DNA of 64,000 nt from Amoebidium appalachense. Lineage: Eukaryota; Ichthyosporea. The translations under genes were made by a program, and so were the position numbers. The DNA lies in contig CAVNZM010000004.1 of assembly GCA_963693365.1 (NCBI GenBank), positions 11,036,001-11,100,000 of the forward strand, written 5' to 3'. Under the pieces are notes generated by a model. It was not told the DNA's origin. It saw nothing but the letters and a program-made list of their open reading frames with translations, and did not search any database. Below, in pieces: positions 32,751 through 45,600 of the stretch. Numbering within the stretch: the stretch's first letter is position 1; each line of letters begins with the position of its first letter.

Positions 32751-32985
32751 GGGCCCTGGCCTGACGGTGGCTCTGTATTCCTGCCTGTTTGATTGGCTGA
32801 CAGCGCATCATGCGTGGTCTTATACCCGGACCCCAAAAGGAGTTTACACGTGGCGTCACCACCGTTACTACACCATGATAACAGATCACGTCATGCCACC
32901 AGCGGCTACTGAATATTTATAGTGGCACAGGGTGGCCCCGCGCCGTGTCGGCAGCCCACGCAACCAAAGCTAAACGGTGGCCATA

Positions 32986-32989
<4 letters not shown>

Positions 32990-33042
<53 letters not shown>
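32990..33042 (+). repeat. 53-base C homopolymer
   Basis: Uninterrupted C run preceding the pyrimidine-rich 33050-33725 region. Confidence 0.9.
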
Positions 33043-33044
<2 letters not shown>

Positions 33045-33109
33045 TTCACCGCCCACCAAACTCCACACTGCACACAGTTCTTCTACACCCACCAAGCGTC
33101 TGCTAATGC

Positions 33110-33725
<616 letters not shown>

Positions 33726-33994
33726 TGTTTTTTTATATTTTATTTTATCCCGCTTTTTTCCCGGAGGGACCCCTTGGGCCCTCAGGGGGAACTACCGTCT
33801 TCCACCCAGCACCGACAGTGCTCTAGCTAGGGTGCTTCGGTATTATTAGCTAAGCTAACACACCTTTAAACAATCCTAACTATTTGCACACACTTTGCCC
33901 AGGGTATTCACCCCAGCCACGCCGGTGGGTATCTCTCTCTCTATAGACCTCCCTCTTGATCTACATACATCTCTAGATCTCTCTCGGAAGCCCC

Positions 33995-34026
<32 letters not shown>

Positions 34027-35428
34027 TTCCCCACCCCCTTCCGGGCCCCGGGCCCCTTGCCCCCCGCCTCTCCCTCCATCCTACTCGCGTGGATCCCTCG
34101 ATTCCCGTACCCGAAGTCCTCCGGTCCTCGTAAAAACGTATGTGCACAGTGCACATGTGTTCATATATCAAGGGTATACATGTGAGTTTCTATGTAAAGC
34201 TACAACAGTATCGATACATATACCCCATGGGCCAGTCACGATCGTGATGATGGGCCAAACAATTCATACAATATTGTCTTGGGTTACGCATGGATACTTT
34301 CAAATGGGCGTCACATGCACGTGATACGCGCCATTCGCCATCATGTGAACGTAGCCACGTTGTACATATTCCGTAATGGATAGTATGCACGTGGCAAATT
34401 TGGCACTTGCACAGTGTTGACTTGCCATAGATGATGATGGTGGGCGCTCGCGCGGTGGTACAGTGATGACGATGATAATTAAGTCTGCCAGAAGTCGATA
34501 ATAATAATAAGCTCGTACTCCTCCAGGTACCTGTACAGGCGCCGTGTATGTATGCTACATATGAAGGTGGGGGTACTATTAAGATGTACTATCATGTCTA
34601 ATACGTATATGTAAAGATATCCGCCTGCCAGGTGTGACAAGGTTGCCAAATATTAGAGCTGCAAAAAGATAGGACAAACGGTGCTCCAGCTAGCCGCGGC
34701 CCTCGCGCGCGCCGGACACGCGTGCACACCAGTGTTATGATTGGCTTTTACAACCACACAAAAAAGGCTGCTTCGTCCCATGGCTGCAGGCCGGTGACGG
34801 CAGCCCCGTGACTACACGAACGGTCTCTAGGAGTCGGGAGTCGCGAAAGTCCCCTAGGTGCTCAAGATTCTCATCCATTTGCATGCCTAACGTGATTGGC
34901 TTATGGTTTGTTGATGCCCATATATAGTCTGTTATTATGTACATTCATTGGCTGTTATTTAGAGGCATTCGGTGCCGCGCATTCCTTTGATTTATCTATG
35001 TGGATGGATCCGCAAAGAAGATTGAAATGTGTGACAAAATAAATGCAACCGTATTTTATTCTAACAGGTATAATTGTCGATAATATTGCTATTTATTGAG
35101 AGTCATACATGATTTTATAACTGCCGTTAATTTTTTGGGGGTAAAGTGATAATTCTGAAACGTCTCATGGCGCATGCCATCAACTTGTGACAATGCTTCC
35201 TCAAAATCTTATACACGGACACTTCTGCTCAACTTCAAAGGTCCTATCAAAAGCGTCCAGTATAAAGCCACAAACGCACCTGAGACATGCTTATAATCCA
35301 TTTGTCATACACTTCTTACTATAGTGAGTTGCCTTACCAAAAGAGTCATAGTACCCACTTTTCCGTCACCCTTCCGTACCGGCGCACGTTTTTTTCTGCG
35401 CAAGGTGTCACCAGGCACCACATCTAAA
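33726..35428. other. Intergenic region
   Basis: No protein or RNA gene is supported. A C run lies at 33995-34026. A TATAAA is present at 35260-35265 (CCAGTATAAAGCCAC), about 165 bases before the ATG of the beta-helix gene, and could serve it. Confidence 0.5.
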
Positions 35429-36891
35429 ATGCACTTCACAACTAGAACCTCCTGTCTTCTGGCTGCCCTAGTCGCCTTGGGGCATGTGCACGCATATCCT
35501 CGTACTGGGAGAGAAGCTCCACAAGACGACCGTTCAGTCAAGCTCACACCCGTTAACGTTACTAACCCGTCTTCTGCTGACCCCTCGTCCATAGAGCTAC
35601 CCACCATCAAAACATCTGATGCCGCAGACTGTGGGGTAGCAATCGGTCCCAAGTGCTACTACAACCTTGTGCGCGCGCTTGAAGAGGCTGAGTGGGGCTC
35701 GACCATTGTCGTGTCCGAGGACCAAACAATTAAGGAGGAAATTAAAGTTAGCAACTCGCTCACTATTGTCGGCCGAGGAAGACCTACAATTACAGTGGAT
35801 ATTACTGATGCACGCGCAACGAGCACCGCCATTCGTATGACTGGAGACGGACAGGAGCTTGTCCTGAGCAACCTCAAATTCGCTAACGTTGGCAAGTATG
35901 GGTCTGCGGTTCGCTCTCCTGAGTTGGGTGACGGCGAATACCCCGAGGACCCTTCTGTAACGAGTGTTCTTACCGTGCTGAATTGCGATTTCAACAAGTT
36001 CCGCACGGGCACACGTGGCGGTGCAACCATTCACCTCGGCATGACGGATAAGTTGATCATCCACGACACGAGCATCCGTGAGGGCATTGTGGAAGATTTC
36101 TCTCAGCTCGGCAAGATACAGTACGAGGGTGGTGGAAGTGTGTGGGTGGCTAACCTTTTTGGGCCGGTCTCCATTCTCAACAGCGAGTTTTCTGACAACG
36201 CCAACCTATATCCTCACGGATTGGGTGGGGCTCTAACGATCAATTTTGTCAACGGAAATATTGATATTATCGACAGCGTGTTTTCTTCCAACAAGGGTGC
36301 CGAGGGTGGTGCTTTGTACATCGGTGGGGTGGAAAAGGGCCAAACAGTAAAACTGGACTCGACTTTTGAGGACAATGTTTCTGTCTATACCGAGGGATGG
36401 TCTAACAAGGGCGGCGCGGCAGTGATTCAGTTTATTAACGGCACCGTGCACGTGGGTGGAACATTCTCCAACAACGTGGCCCAAAACGACCGTGGTGGCG
36501 CTATTGCAAACAACCGCATTCGCGAGGAGGGAAAGGTGACCATGCAGCTAAATTTGGGCACAACACGTGTGGGAAGGGTGCGGCGGTGTGGGACACGCTT
36601 CAGGAATTTGCCACCGGGGTTTCTTTGACGATTGATGGGTCCACTTCTATGACCGGCAACAAGGCGTATGATGGCCTGGATTTGGTCGTGCGCCTGCGGT
36701 CCGTTGACAACGGTTTTAAGAACATTTACATGTATGAGAGCGAGTGGGATGGTGATAAAATGACATTCCCGGATGATCGCGACAGTCTGAAGGGCACCAT
36801 ACCGCCCTCCGACCCGGTTTATGGTTCAAATTCCACTTCTACCAATTCCACTACTACTATCACGGCTAGGACGAATCTGGATGAATCGTGA
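35429..36891 (+). pseudogene. Secreted beta-helix protein with Pmp-like FxxN/GGA repeats, one frameshift
   Basis: ATG 35429 opens a signal peptide (MHFTTRTSCLLAALVALG, cleavage likely after HVHA). About 380 further residues show parallel beta-helix repeats, including FSSNKGAEGGALYIGG and FSNNVAQNDRGGAIAN. FxxN and GGA(I/L/V) are the hallmark motifs of chlamydial polymorphic membrane proteins and of related pectin-lyase-fold surface proteins. The frame fails near 36557: the first frame stops at 36628, while another continues the repeat pattern (NTCGKGAAVWD) to TGA at 36891. One added base in the GGG at about 36555 would unite them, giving roughly 487 residues. The C-terminus is Ser/Thr-rich, without a hydrophobic anchor. 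Unlike its neighbours the gene has no introns and no G runs. A sequencing error is as likely as true decay. The function is probably adhesion or glycan binding (inference). Confidence 0.65.
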
Positions 36892-36942
36892 TATGTCTTT
36901 TATCCGCGGCCTTGCAAGTGGCAAGGCCGGGGTGGGAGAGGA

Positions 36943-36976
<34 letters not shown>

Positions 36977-37742
36977 GGCTATGTTTTTGAATATGTACGT
37001 GTCTGTTGTAAAGTAGCACTACATTAACCTATGAATATTGGTTTTTTTGTCATTGAGCAGGGCACTGGTTTGCTGATCATTGTATGTACGTGCTACGTGG
37101 CCTGGTGCCGCCAAATTTTCTTCACTACGATTTTCATATTAATCGCCTGTATTTTTATTCAAGTTAAGCAATTGTGTTAACAACTTGTCAAGTTCTAATG
37201 AGCTGCCATGATGCACATACTATGTAATACCATTGCACTCGAGCTCCACTCTATCATGTGTATGTGATCACTGTTTTAATACCGTATCAATGACCTATTG
37301 GTGTCTTTACCATCACATTGCTCATCATCATTATGAAAAATTTCAATATCCTCGCCTTTGTTGGCTACCCAGAGTGTCATATTTTTTGGGGTTTCATATA
37401 ACCCCTCGGCCACTAATGTATTAATTTCCCTGAACCTATTCTAAAAACAAATCAGAGTCAAGGAAACTCGACCCATCAGCAGCCAAAAACCGCCGCTAGT
37501 TAACCAAAGGCATGTTGAGAATGATAATCAAGGCCCTCACAATTCTCTGTTTTGAGAATTGCACCATACCAAAGTTTCGAAGTTGCTCGTTTTCAGCACA
37601 GAACCCCAACTCTCTTTATGCCCCTTCCCCCCCCCCCCCCCCCCCCCTCCCCCTCCACACACGCGCACATACGAACACACAAACACTGTCTGCCCCCTCC
37701 CCCTACTCGCCCCCCCCCCCCTCCCTCCCCCCCCCCCCCCCC
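36892..37742. other. Intergenic region
   Basis: Contains a G run at 36948-36975, mixed AT-richer DNA to 37600, then C runs. No gene is supported. Confidence 0.6.
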
Positions 37743-37897
37743 CCCCCCCCAAACACACACGCACACGCACGCACACACACACACGCACACGCACACACAC
37801 ATACACATATACACACACACGTGTACAAACACACACACACACACACACACGCGCGCACACGCACACACACACACACACACATACACACACACGTGTA

Positions 37898-37937
<40 letters not shown>

Positions 37938-37961
37938 CACGCGCATACACACACGCGCGCG

Positions 37962-38011
<50 letters not shown>

Positions 38012-38036
38012 AACACAAACACACACACACACACCC
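37743..38036. repeat. (CA)n compound microsatellite
   Basis: CA arrays interspersed with CG steps (GCGCGC near 37955-37970). A 60-base block containing ACACGTGTACAAACACAC occurs twice (about 37815 and 37886), showing local duplication. Confidence 0.85.
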
Positions 38037-38214
38037 CTCTTCAACCCCCCTCTTCTTGCCCACCCCCCCCCCCCCTCCCCCTGACACCCTCGCACCCCCC
38101 ACCCCCCACCCCACACCCACACCACCCCCTTCCCTCCGCTGGAGGGCCCCCTCCCTCTCTCCCCCCCCCCCCCCCATCCCAAACGCACACACATACAAAA
38201 AAAAATAAGAAAGA

Positions 38215-38600
38215 GCATACTCTTCGACTTTGCCAATGACACTGGGTGGAATTTGGTGAAGGTTAACGTTCGTAATCGAAAGTGTGCCACGTGGTTCTAC
38301 GAGGCCATCGTGCTGGTTTGCCCAGTTGGTTGGTGGGTTTATTCACATATTGTTTGTTTAATCCATGGTGTGCAGGTTGCCGGTGGGAGAAGGGGGAATT
38401 ATGGTGGTGGTGGTGGGGGGTGGGTGGGTGGGGGGTGGGGGGGGGGGGGGGGGTCGTCGCGGTGATTATGGACGGACAAGGGTCGACTACTTGAAGCCTG
38501 TCTACGAATTAAGAAGTAGTGAAGCGAAGCTGTATTATCAGGTTTATGGAGGCCCTGCCGCAAGAGTTGGATGCTGGTCTTATTTAGTCGAGCTTGTACG
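38215..38600 (+). other. Unassigned open stretches
   Basis: A plus-strand frame around 38222-38345 reads naturally (FDFANDTGW, then [16 protein letters not shown]). A second around 38450-38600 includes RVDYLKPVYELRSSE and LYYQVYGG after a G run. They could be two exons of an unrecognised gene, with CAG at 38372 as an acceptor, but I cannot tie them to a start, stop or family. Confidence 0.2.
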
Positions 38601-38642
38601 CCTATGTGTTTGTGCATGTTTATTCTACCAACCACCGATTCA

Positions 38643-38725
38643 CACAAAAAATACACAGACACACATGCTCGCGTGCGCGTGCACACAAACAACACACACA
38701 CACAGACACACACACACACACACAG

Positions 38726-38756
<31 letters not shown>

Positions 38757-38757
38757 C

Positions 38758-38788
<31 letters not shown>

Positions 38789-38924
38789 CACACATACACA
38801 CACACACCACACACATACACGCCCACATATACACACACAAACACGCAGACGAACGCACGCACATACGCACGCACACACGCACACACACACACGCACACAA
38901 CAGAAGTACCGGCATAAAGTACTG

Positions 38925-38984
<60 letters not shown>

Positions 38985-39152
38985 ACACACTGAAAGACAC
39001 ACTGTTATCGTCAAAAACATGTACACGGTCATACTTTGTCAACGCGCGCACGCACGCACACGTGCAAGAACAGATCTAGACGTGCACGCACACACGCACA
39101 CACACAGACAACACACACACACACACACGCACACGCACGCACACGCACACAA
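38643..39152. repeat. (CA)n microsatellite region
   Basis: About 500 bases of CA arrays with occasional CG, CACC and CAGA interruptions; the purest part is about 38925-38982. Confidence 0.9.
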
Positions 39153-39214
39153 TCTCACTTTTCACCTAGGCCTTCTATGAGCACATCAATAAAAAGTTAT
39201 ATATAAAAAATACA

Positions 39215-39782
39215 TTTTTATGTCGCGTTTTACCTCTTTCCCTACGGGTGTCTGCTACACTGGCTGGCAATGTGACCACTTTAGACTTTTTGTTGAATTC
39301 TATTGGTCGTCACATACATTTATATGATTTTCACACAGTGTTCAGGTATCTCAGTATGCACTTGTTACTGGATAACTCGTGAAGGTTACACCGTACTGAT
39401 CATTATCGCTTTTTGGGAGCTTTGGCAGGATACATTTCTCCTGCTGTACGTATGGATACCACCCTAGTAGATACGTCTGTATGGTGCTCTGATGTTGATA
39501 TTGCCTGGGAAGTTGTGCAGTGGAGCTGTATGTAATTCTTGTTTTCATCACCGCTGGTGCCACTTTTGTGCTGAACTTTTTAATTGTAAGCATGTTGATA
39601 GGTGTGAGTTTTTATGTCGCGTTTTACCTCTTTCCCTACGGGTGTCTGCTACACTAGCTGGCAATGTGAACACTTTAGACTTTTTGTTGAATTCTGTTGG
39701 TCGTCACATTGAGTATTTATATGATTATCACCCAGTGTTCAGGTATCTCAGTATGCACTTGTTACTGGATCACCCGTGAAGT
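39215..39782 (+). mobile_element. LINE-like fragments, two degenerate copies
   Basis: Two head-to-tail copies (about 39219-39385 and 39386-39782) match the coding end of the minus-strand element at 31087-31450, now on the plus strand. The second copy has ATGT inserted in CTGTATGTAATTC relative to the other locus. This breaks the frame just before the cysteine knuckle. The first copy contains only the last part of the coding end. Confidence 0.55.
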
Positions 39783-39926
39783 TTTTATTGTCTTCTCAGT
39801 ATGCCGTGCATACTTGCATATCTTTCCGTCGAATAAATCCAGTCAAAAGAAAAAAAAGGTTTATTGTCTTCTCAGTATGCCGTGCATACTTGCATATCTT
39901 TCCGTCGAATAAATCCAGTCAAAAGA
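39783..39926 (+). repeat. Tandem 3' tails of the LINE-like element
   Basis: A segment running from TTTATTGTCTTCTCAGTATG to AATCCAGTCAAAAGAA occurs twice in a row (about 39785-39849 and 39860-39926), separated by an A-rich join. The same tail, reverse-complemented, is at 31012-31085. Confidence 0.7.
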
Positions 39927-40477
39927 AGAAGAGAAACATTTCAAACCGGGGCGGGTCGGGCGGCCGGGCCCCCCGTGGCCGCGGGGCGGCATTGCAACCG
40001 GGGCAGCGAGTTCCAACTCAGCGGTGATTGGCTGTACGCGCACCGGCTAAGGGCTGTAAACAATGTCACTTGATCACGAAACAAGCATGATGATGAGGTC
40101 TATGCAGCATTCTGTTGGCGCATAAACATAACAATTGGTTGTATTATAGAGTCTTAAATGTTAGTAAAGGTTAAGAATGCTGTTGTAAATAAGTCAACCG
40201 AACAAATAAGTCAACCGAACACCTTGCACTTGTTGTTTCGTTTCCTTATAGTCTTCGATATTGCGCACCCTGGTTGACGTTTGCACCTAAAATTTTACAG
40301 CCAACCGGCTTTGAATATTTATTACCATAATAGGAGCAGAGTGTTGGACCAAATTTCCCGCAACCAGGCCGCCGAAGACGTACAAAAACAACTGCATGCG
40401 GGCAGGTCACAAGTTACTTTCGGCACGAACCAGTCGAGGGAAACATATATTTATTTTCGAGGGATAAGCAAGAAAAA
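39927..40477. other. Promoter side of the first cysteine-rich gene
   Basis: Starts with a GC-rich block (39950-40010) and then ordinary sequence. AAATAAGTCAACCGAACA is directly repeated near 40187 and 40203. A TATATTTATT at 40446 lies 32 bases before the ATG at 40478. Confidence 0.5.
40446..40455 (+). promoter_or_regulatory. Possible TATA element of the cysteine-rich gene
   Basis: TATATTTATT starts 32 bases before ATG 40478. If used, the transcript would have a very short 5' UTR. The foldback-element units have a TATATA at a nearly equal distance (31 bases) from an ATG. Confidence 0.35.
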
Positions 40478-40745
40478 ATGGCACGGCCACGTGTACCCCT
40501 TCTTTGCGCTCTGCTATTGAGCCTATTGGGTATGTATGTTCCAAGCAGTGCAGTGGATATCGATGATACGCATTTACAGGCCGTCAGCTTAATATGAGCA
40601 GTTGATCATCAGTTATCTGTACTGAACTTCAATGATCACCTGCGCCGTCGGGACCCAGAATTTAGAACACACACACACACACACTCCCCCCCCACACACA
40701 CACACATGTGCACACACACACACACAACACCACCGGTACCCCCCC

Positions 40746-40778
<33 letters not shown>

Positions 40779-40941
40779 AGTGTCACACACACGCGTGTGC
40801 GCACGCACGCACGCACGCACACATACACACACAATAACACACAAACACGCACATACGGCGGCACATACAACACACGCACATGCAGGCACGCACACGGATG
40901 CCATGGGCACAAACGTGCACAGTGTACACATGTATACACAT

Positions 40942-40979
<38 letters not shown>

Positions 40980-40984
40980 ACACA

Positions 40985-41055
<71 letters not shown>

Positions 41056-42615
41056 TGCATCGGGCGCGAAGAAAATAATGTGTGTGTGCGCCTGATTAAA
41101 TATAATATTATGCGTCCCAGGACCTGTGTGCCGCTGGTAAATGTGGTTCGAGTTTAACGCACACGTTTGAATGATGTATTTGGTGCATTCACAACTTGAA
41201 ACATTTCGGAATCCCCCGTACCTTTCTCACGTGTCACCTATTGTGACATACAGGGGCAGTGCTTGGGATTGAAATGGCACCATGCACCACAAATGATGAG
41301 TGTGCTGCCCAGCCCCACTCCACCTGTGACACCACCAACAATGTGTGCAAATGCAAACAGGGCTATTTCTTCGACTCTGCCGCTACCTCCAGTGCCACAG
41401 CCTGCGTCGGTACAACCCCCCCCCCCCCCCTCCCCCCCCCGCGCCCCACATGCGCAGTTTCAATAACACTCTGGTCGTTTCCATGATTAGCGCGGCCCAC
41501 AATATCGATCTATTGCTGCACGGTGCCTCCCGTTTGCTGGCAAATCATAACGCTAAATAACATTCGTGGTTTTTCTTTTTTCTTTTTTTTTTATTTTCCC
41601 CCTCCGGATTCCTCCCTTACCGGGACAATAGCCACTGCAGATTTTGAAAAATTACAAAACGTGCCGGTCTCTATTTCACAGATCCGCCTTCTCCCCGGGA
41701 GGCCTATTTCACCGCTGCCTTCCCCTAAATTTTCTTAACCCTTTATCGAGAACGTTAACAGCCTCACTAACACATGCTCGTACCCGCACAAACAGACCCC
41801 TGTGTGGGCTCAACCGAAGCTAATAAGTGCGGTGTTGATGCAACATGTACCGCCAGTTCACTCACCAGCTTCACGTGCAAGTGCACAGCTGGGATCAGCT
41901 ACGACAAAAACGGCACGTGTACCACCTGCGCGATTCCGACCAATTGCGCCGCGCTGAGCTCGTGTTCATTGGTGAATTGTGCTGAGAATGCAACGTGCTC
42001 TTGCCCACTGGCCACTTGTTCTGAGATTGTCTCGTGCTCTTCGTGTAAAGATGGGTACTATCTCACAGACACCGTCAACAATTGCACAAAATCATGCACA
42101 AGTGTGTCTGGTTGTGCCACCGGCAAGGTGAAATGCACCAATGCGACCGACTCGACGTGCAGTGAGTGTAATTTTGGCTACTACCTAAAGGATGGCAAGT
42201 GTAATTCATGCACTTCTGCTTCCAACTGTGTTTACGGAAACACCAAATGTGGGCTCAACAACACAGCGACACAGTGCACAAAGTGTAATGATGGTTACTA
42301 CATCAATGCAACAAGCGGCCTGCAGCTGTGTGATGCGTGCATAGTTGTCGACAACTGCAAGACAGGGAAAATCACGTGCCAGAATGGGACTGTATCGACG
42401 TGTGCTGAGTGCAATGCGGGTTTTATCTTTGGGAATGCCGACAAGACCAGCTGTGTTGTTGGTAGGTTTACCCCCTCCCCCCTCCCCTCCTCTCATGCCC
42501 TCCGTCCTCTCCCCCCTTACATCGATATCCCTTTACTACAGCTCCGTTCTCACGCCCTCCCTCATCCCCCCTCCCCCTCCCCCCCCCCCCCCCCCCCCGG
42601 GCCCTCCAAACCACC

Positions 42616-42654
<39 letters not shown>

Positions 42655-45600
42655 GCACACGCACCATCCCTCGACCACACCTGTCAGTGATGCAAAGTAC
42701 CATACATTCGGCTCAACCACATTCAACATAGAGCAAGGTACGACATATGGGAAGTTTGTTGGAGTGCAGACTTACGCTCACTCCACAATATGTGTATGTT
42801 AGCTTTACAATTGGTTCCGTGTACACAGACACACGCTGACACTCGATCACCACATGCACATCTGCATAGTTGAGGAATGTTGCCAATTGTGTTTTGACTG
42901 CAAACGATTGGTTCACTGGTCCCAGAGATCTCTAAATGAAAGTAACCAATCCGATTAGCACCTGGCATCCGGATTACATTCCAGACTGCTGCCCCACGGG
43001 TATATAAGCCACGTCTCTGCCAGGTGCAGACATGGAGTTCAGACATGGAGTTCAGTCATGGAGTTCAGTCATGGAGTTCAGACATGGAGTTCAGACATGG
43101 AGTTCAGTCATGGAGTTCAGTCATGGAGTTCAGTGATGGAGTTATTCATGGAGTTCAGTCATGGAGTTAACACACTGAAAGCAGTAAAAAACGGGTCAGC
43201 GCCCAAGCGCGCCACGACGACCCTAGTCACAGCGGACTCTACTTCCAACAGGGTTATGGGCCCAGACACGACACCGCGGCCTCTAACTTCATTAGAGACT
43301 TTCGCTTCCACAAACTCCATCCGCAGCAGCCTGCGACATCAACGTCAAGTATTCCACTTCATTGGCGGGGCACGCACCACAGTGGAATGCACACCCCGGT
43401 CTACCCTGCAAGCAGCCACACTCACTCTCTCTTCTCTAGTGGTGTGTACACTTCTCCAATTGGGTAGGGGTGTTGGAGTGCAGACTTACGCTCACTCCAC
43501 AATATGTGTATGTTAGCTTTACAATTGGTTCCGTGTACACAGACACACGCTGACACTCGATCACCACATGCACATCTGCATAGTTGAGGAATGTTGCCAA
43601 TTGTGTTTTGACTGCAAACGATTGGTTCACTGGTCCCAGAGATCTCTAAATGAAAGTAACCAATCCGATTAGCGCCTGGCATCCGGATTACATTCCAGAC
43701 TGCTGCCCCACGGGTATATAAACCACGGCTCTGCCAGGTGCAGAAATGGAGTTCAGTCATGGAGTTCAGTCATGGAGTTCAGTCATGGAGTTCAGTCATG
43801 GAGTTAACACACTGAAAGCAGTAAAAAACGGGTCAGCGCCCAAGCGCGCCACGACGACCCTAGTCACAGCGGACTCTACTTCCAACAGGGTTATGGGCCC
43901 AGACACGACACCGCGGCCTCTAACTTCATTAGAGACTTTCGCTTCCACAAACTCCATCCGCAGCAGCCTGCGACATCAACGTCAAGTATTCCACTTCATT
44001 GGCGGGGCACGCACCACAGTGGAATGCACACCCCGGTCTACCCTGCAAGCAGCCACACTCACTCTCTCTTCTCTAGTGGTGTGTACACTTCTCCAATTGG
44101 GTAGGGGTGTTGGAGTGCAGACTTACGCTCACTCCACAATATGTGTATGTTAGCTTTACAATTGGTTCCGTGTACACAGACACACGCTGACACTCGATCA
44201 CCACATGCACATCTGCATAGTTGAGGAATGTTGCCAATTGTGTTTTGACTGCAAACGATTGGTTCACTGGTCCCAGAGATCTCTAAATGAAAGTAACCAA
44301 TCCGATTAGCACCTGGCATCCGGATTACATTCCAGACTGCTGCCCCACGGGTATATAAGCCACGGCTCTGCCAGGTGCAGAAATGGAGTTCAGTCATGGA
44401 GTTAAGTCATGGAGTTCAGTCATGGAGTTCAGTCATGGAGTTCAGTCATGGAGTTCAGTCATGGAGTTCAGTCATGGAGTTCAGTCATGGAGTTAGTCAT
44501 GGAGTTAACACACTGAAAGCAGTAAAAAAACGGGTCAGCGCCCAAGCGCGCCACGACGACCCTAGTCACAGCGGACTCTACTTCCAACAGGGTTTGTTGG
44601 AAGTAGAGTCCGCTGTGACTAGGGTCGTCGTGGCGCGCTTGGGCGCTGACCCGTTTTTTACTGCTTTCAGTGTGTTAACTCCATGACTGAACTCCATGAC
44701 TGAACTCCATGACTGAACTCCATGACTGAACTCCATGACTGAACTCCATGACTGAACTCCATGACTTAACTCCATGACTGAACTCCATTTCTGCACCTGG
44801 CAGAGCCGTGGTTTATATACCCGTGGGGCAGCAGTCTGGAATGTAATCCGGATGCCAGGCGCTAATCGGATTGGTTACTTTCATTTAGAGATCTCTGGGA
44901 CCAGTGAACCAATCGTTTGCAGTCAAAACACAATTGGCAACATTCCTCAACTATGCAGATGTGCATGTGGTGATCGAGTGTCAGCGTGTGTCTGTGTACA
45001 CGGAACCAATTGTAAAGCTAACATACACATATTGTGGAGTGAGCGTAAGTCTGCACTCCAACACCCCTACCCAATTGGAGAAGTGTACACACCACTAGAG
45101 AAGAGAGAGTGAGTGTGGCTGCTTGCAGGGTAGACCGGGGTGTGCATTCCACTGTGGTGCGTGCCCCGCCAATGAAGTGGAATACTTGACGTTGATGTCG
45201 CAGGCTGCTGCGGATGGAGTTTGTGGAAGCGAAAGTCTCTAATGAAGTTAGAGGCCGCGGTGTCGTGTCTGGGCCCATAACCCTGTTGGAAGTAGAGTCC
45301 GCTGTGACTAGGGTCGTCGTGGCGCGCTTGGGCGCTGACCCGTTTTTTACTGCTTTCAGTGTGTTAACTCCATGACTGAACTCCATGACTGAACTCCATG
45401 ACTGAACTCCATGACTGAACTCCATGACTGAACTCCATGACTGAACTCCATGACTTAACTCCATGACTGAACTCCATTTCTGCACCTGGCAGAGCCGTGG
45501 TTTATATACCCGTGGGGCAGCAGTCTGGAATGTAATCCGGATGCCAGGCGCTAATCAGATTGGTTACTTTCATTTAGAGATCTCTGGGACCAGTGAACCA

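Noticed and set aside
42680-42757. Extra exon of the first cysteine-rich gene just left of the foldback element
   Set aside because: A CTGTCAG acceptor and GTACGA donor exist, but the phase-1 reading hits a stop and no cysteine pattern is present.
44774-45112. 112-codon frame conserved among foldback units on the opposite strand to the TATA motif
   Set aside because: Conservation reflects recent copying of the whole unit. Its ATG has no promoter-like motif in its own orientation.
43030-45480. CRISPR-like array of short repeats
   Set aside because: The 13-bp units are contiguous without unique spacers and lie inside a foldback element in a eukaryotic intron.
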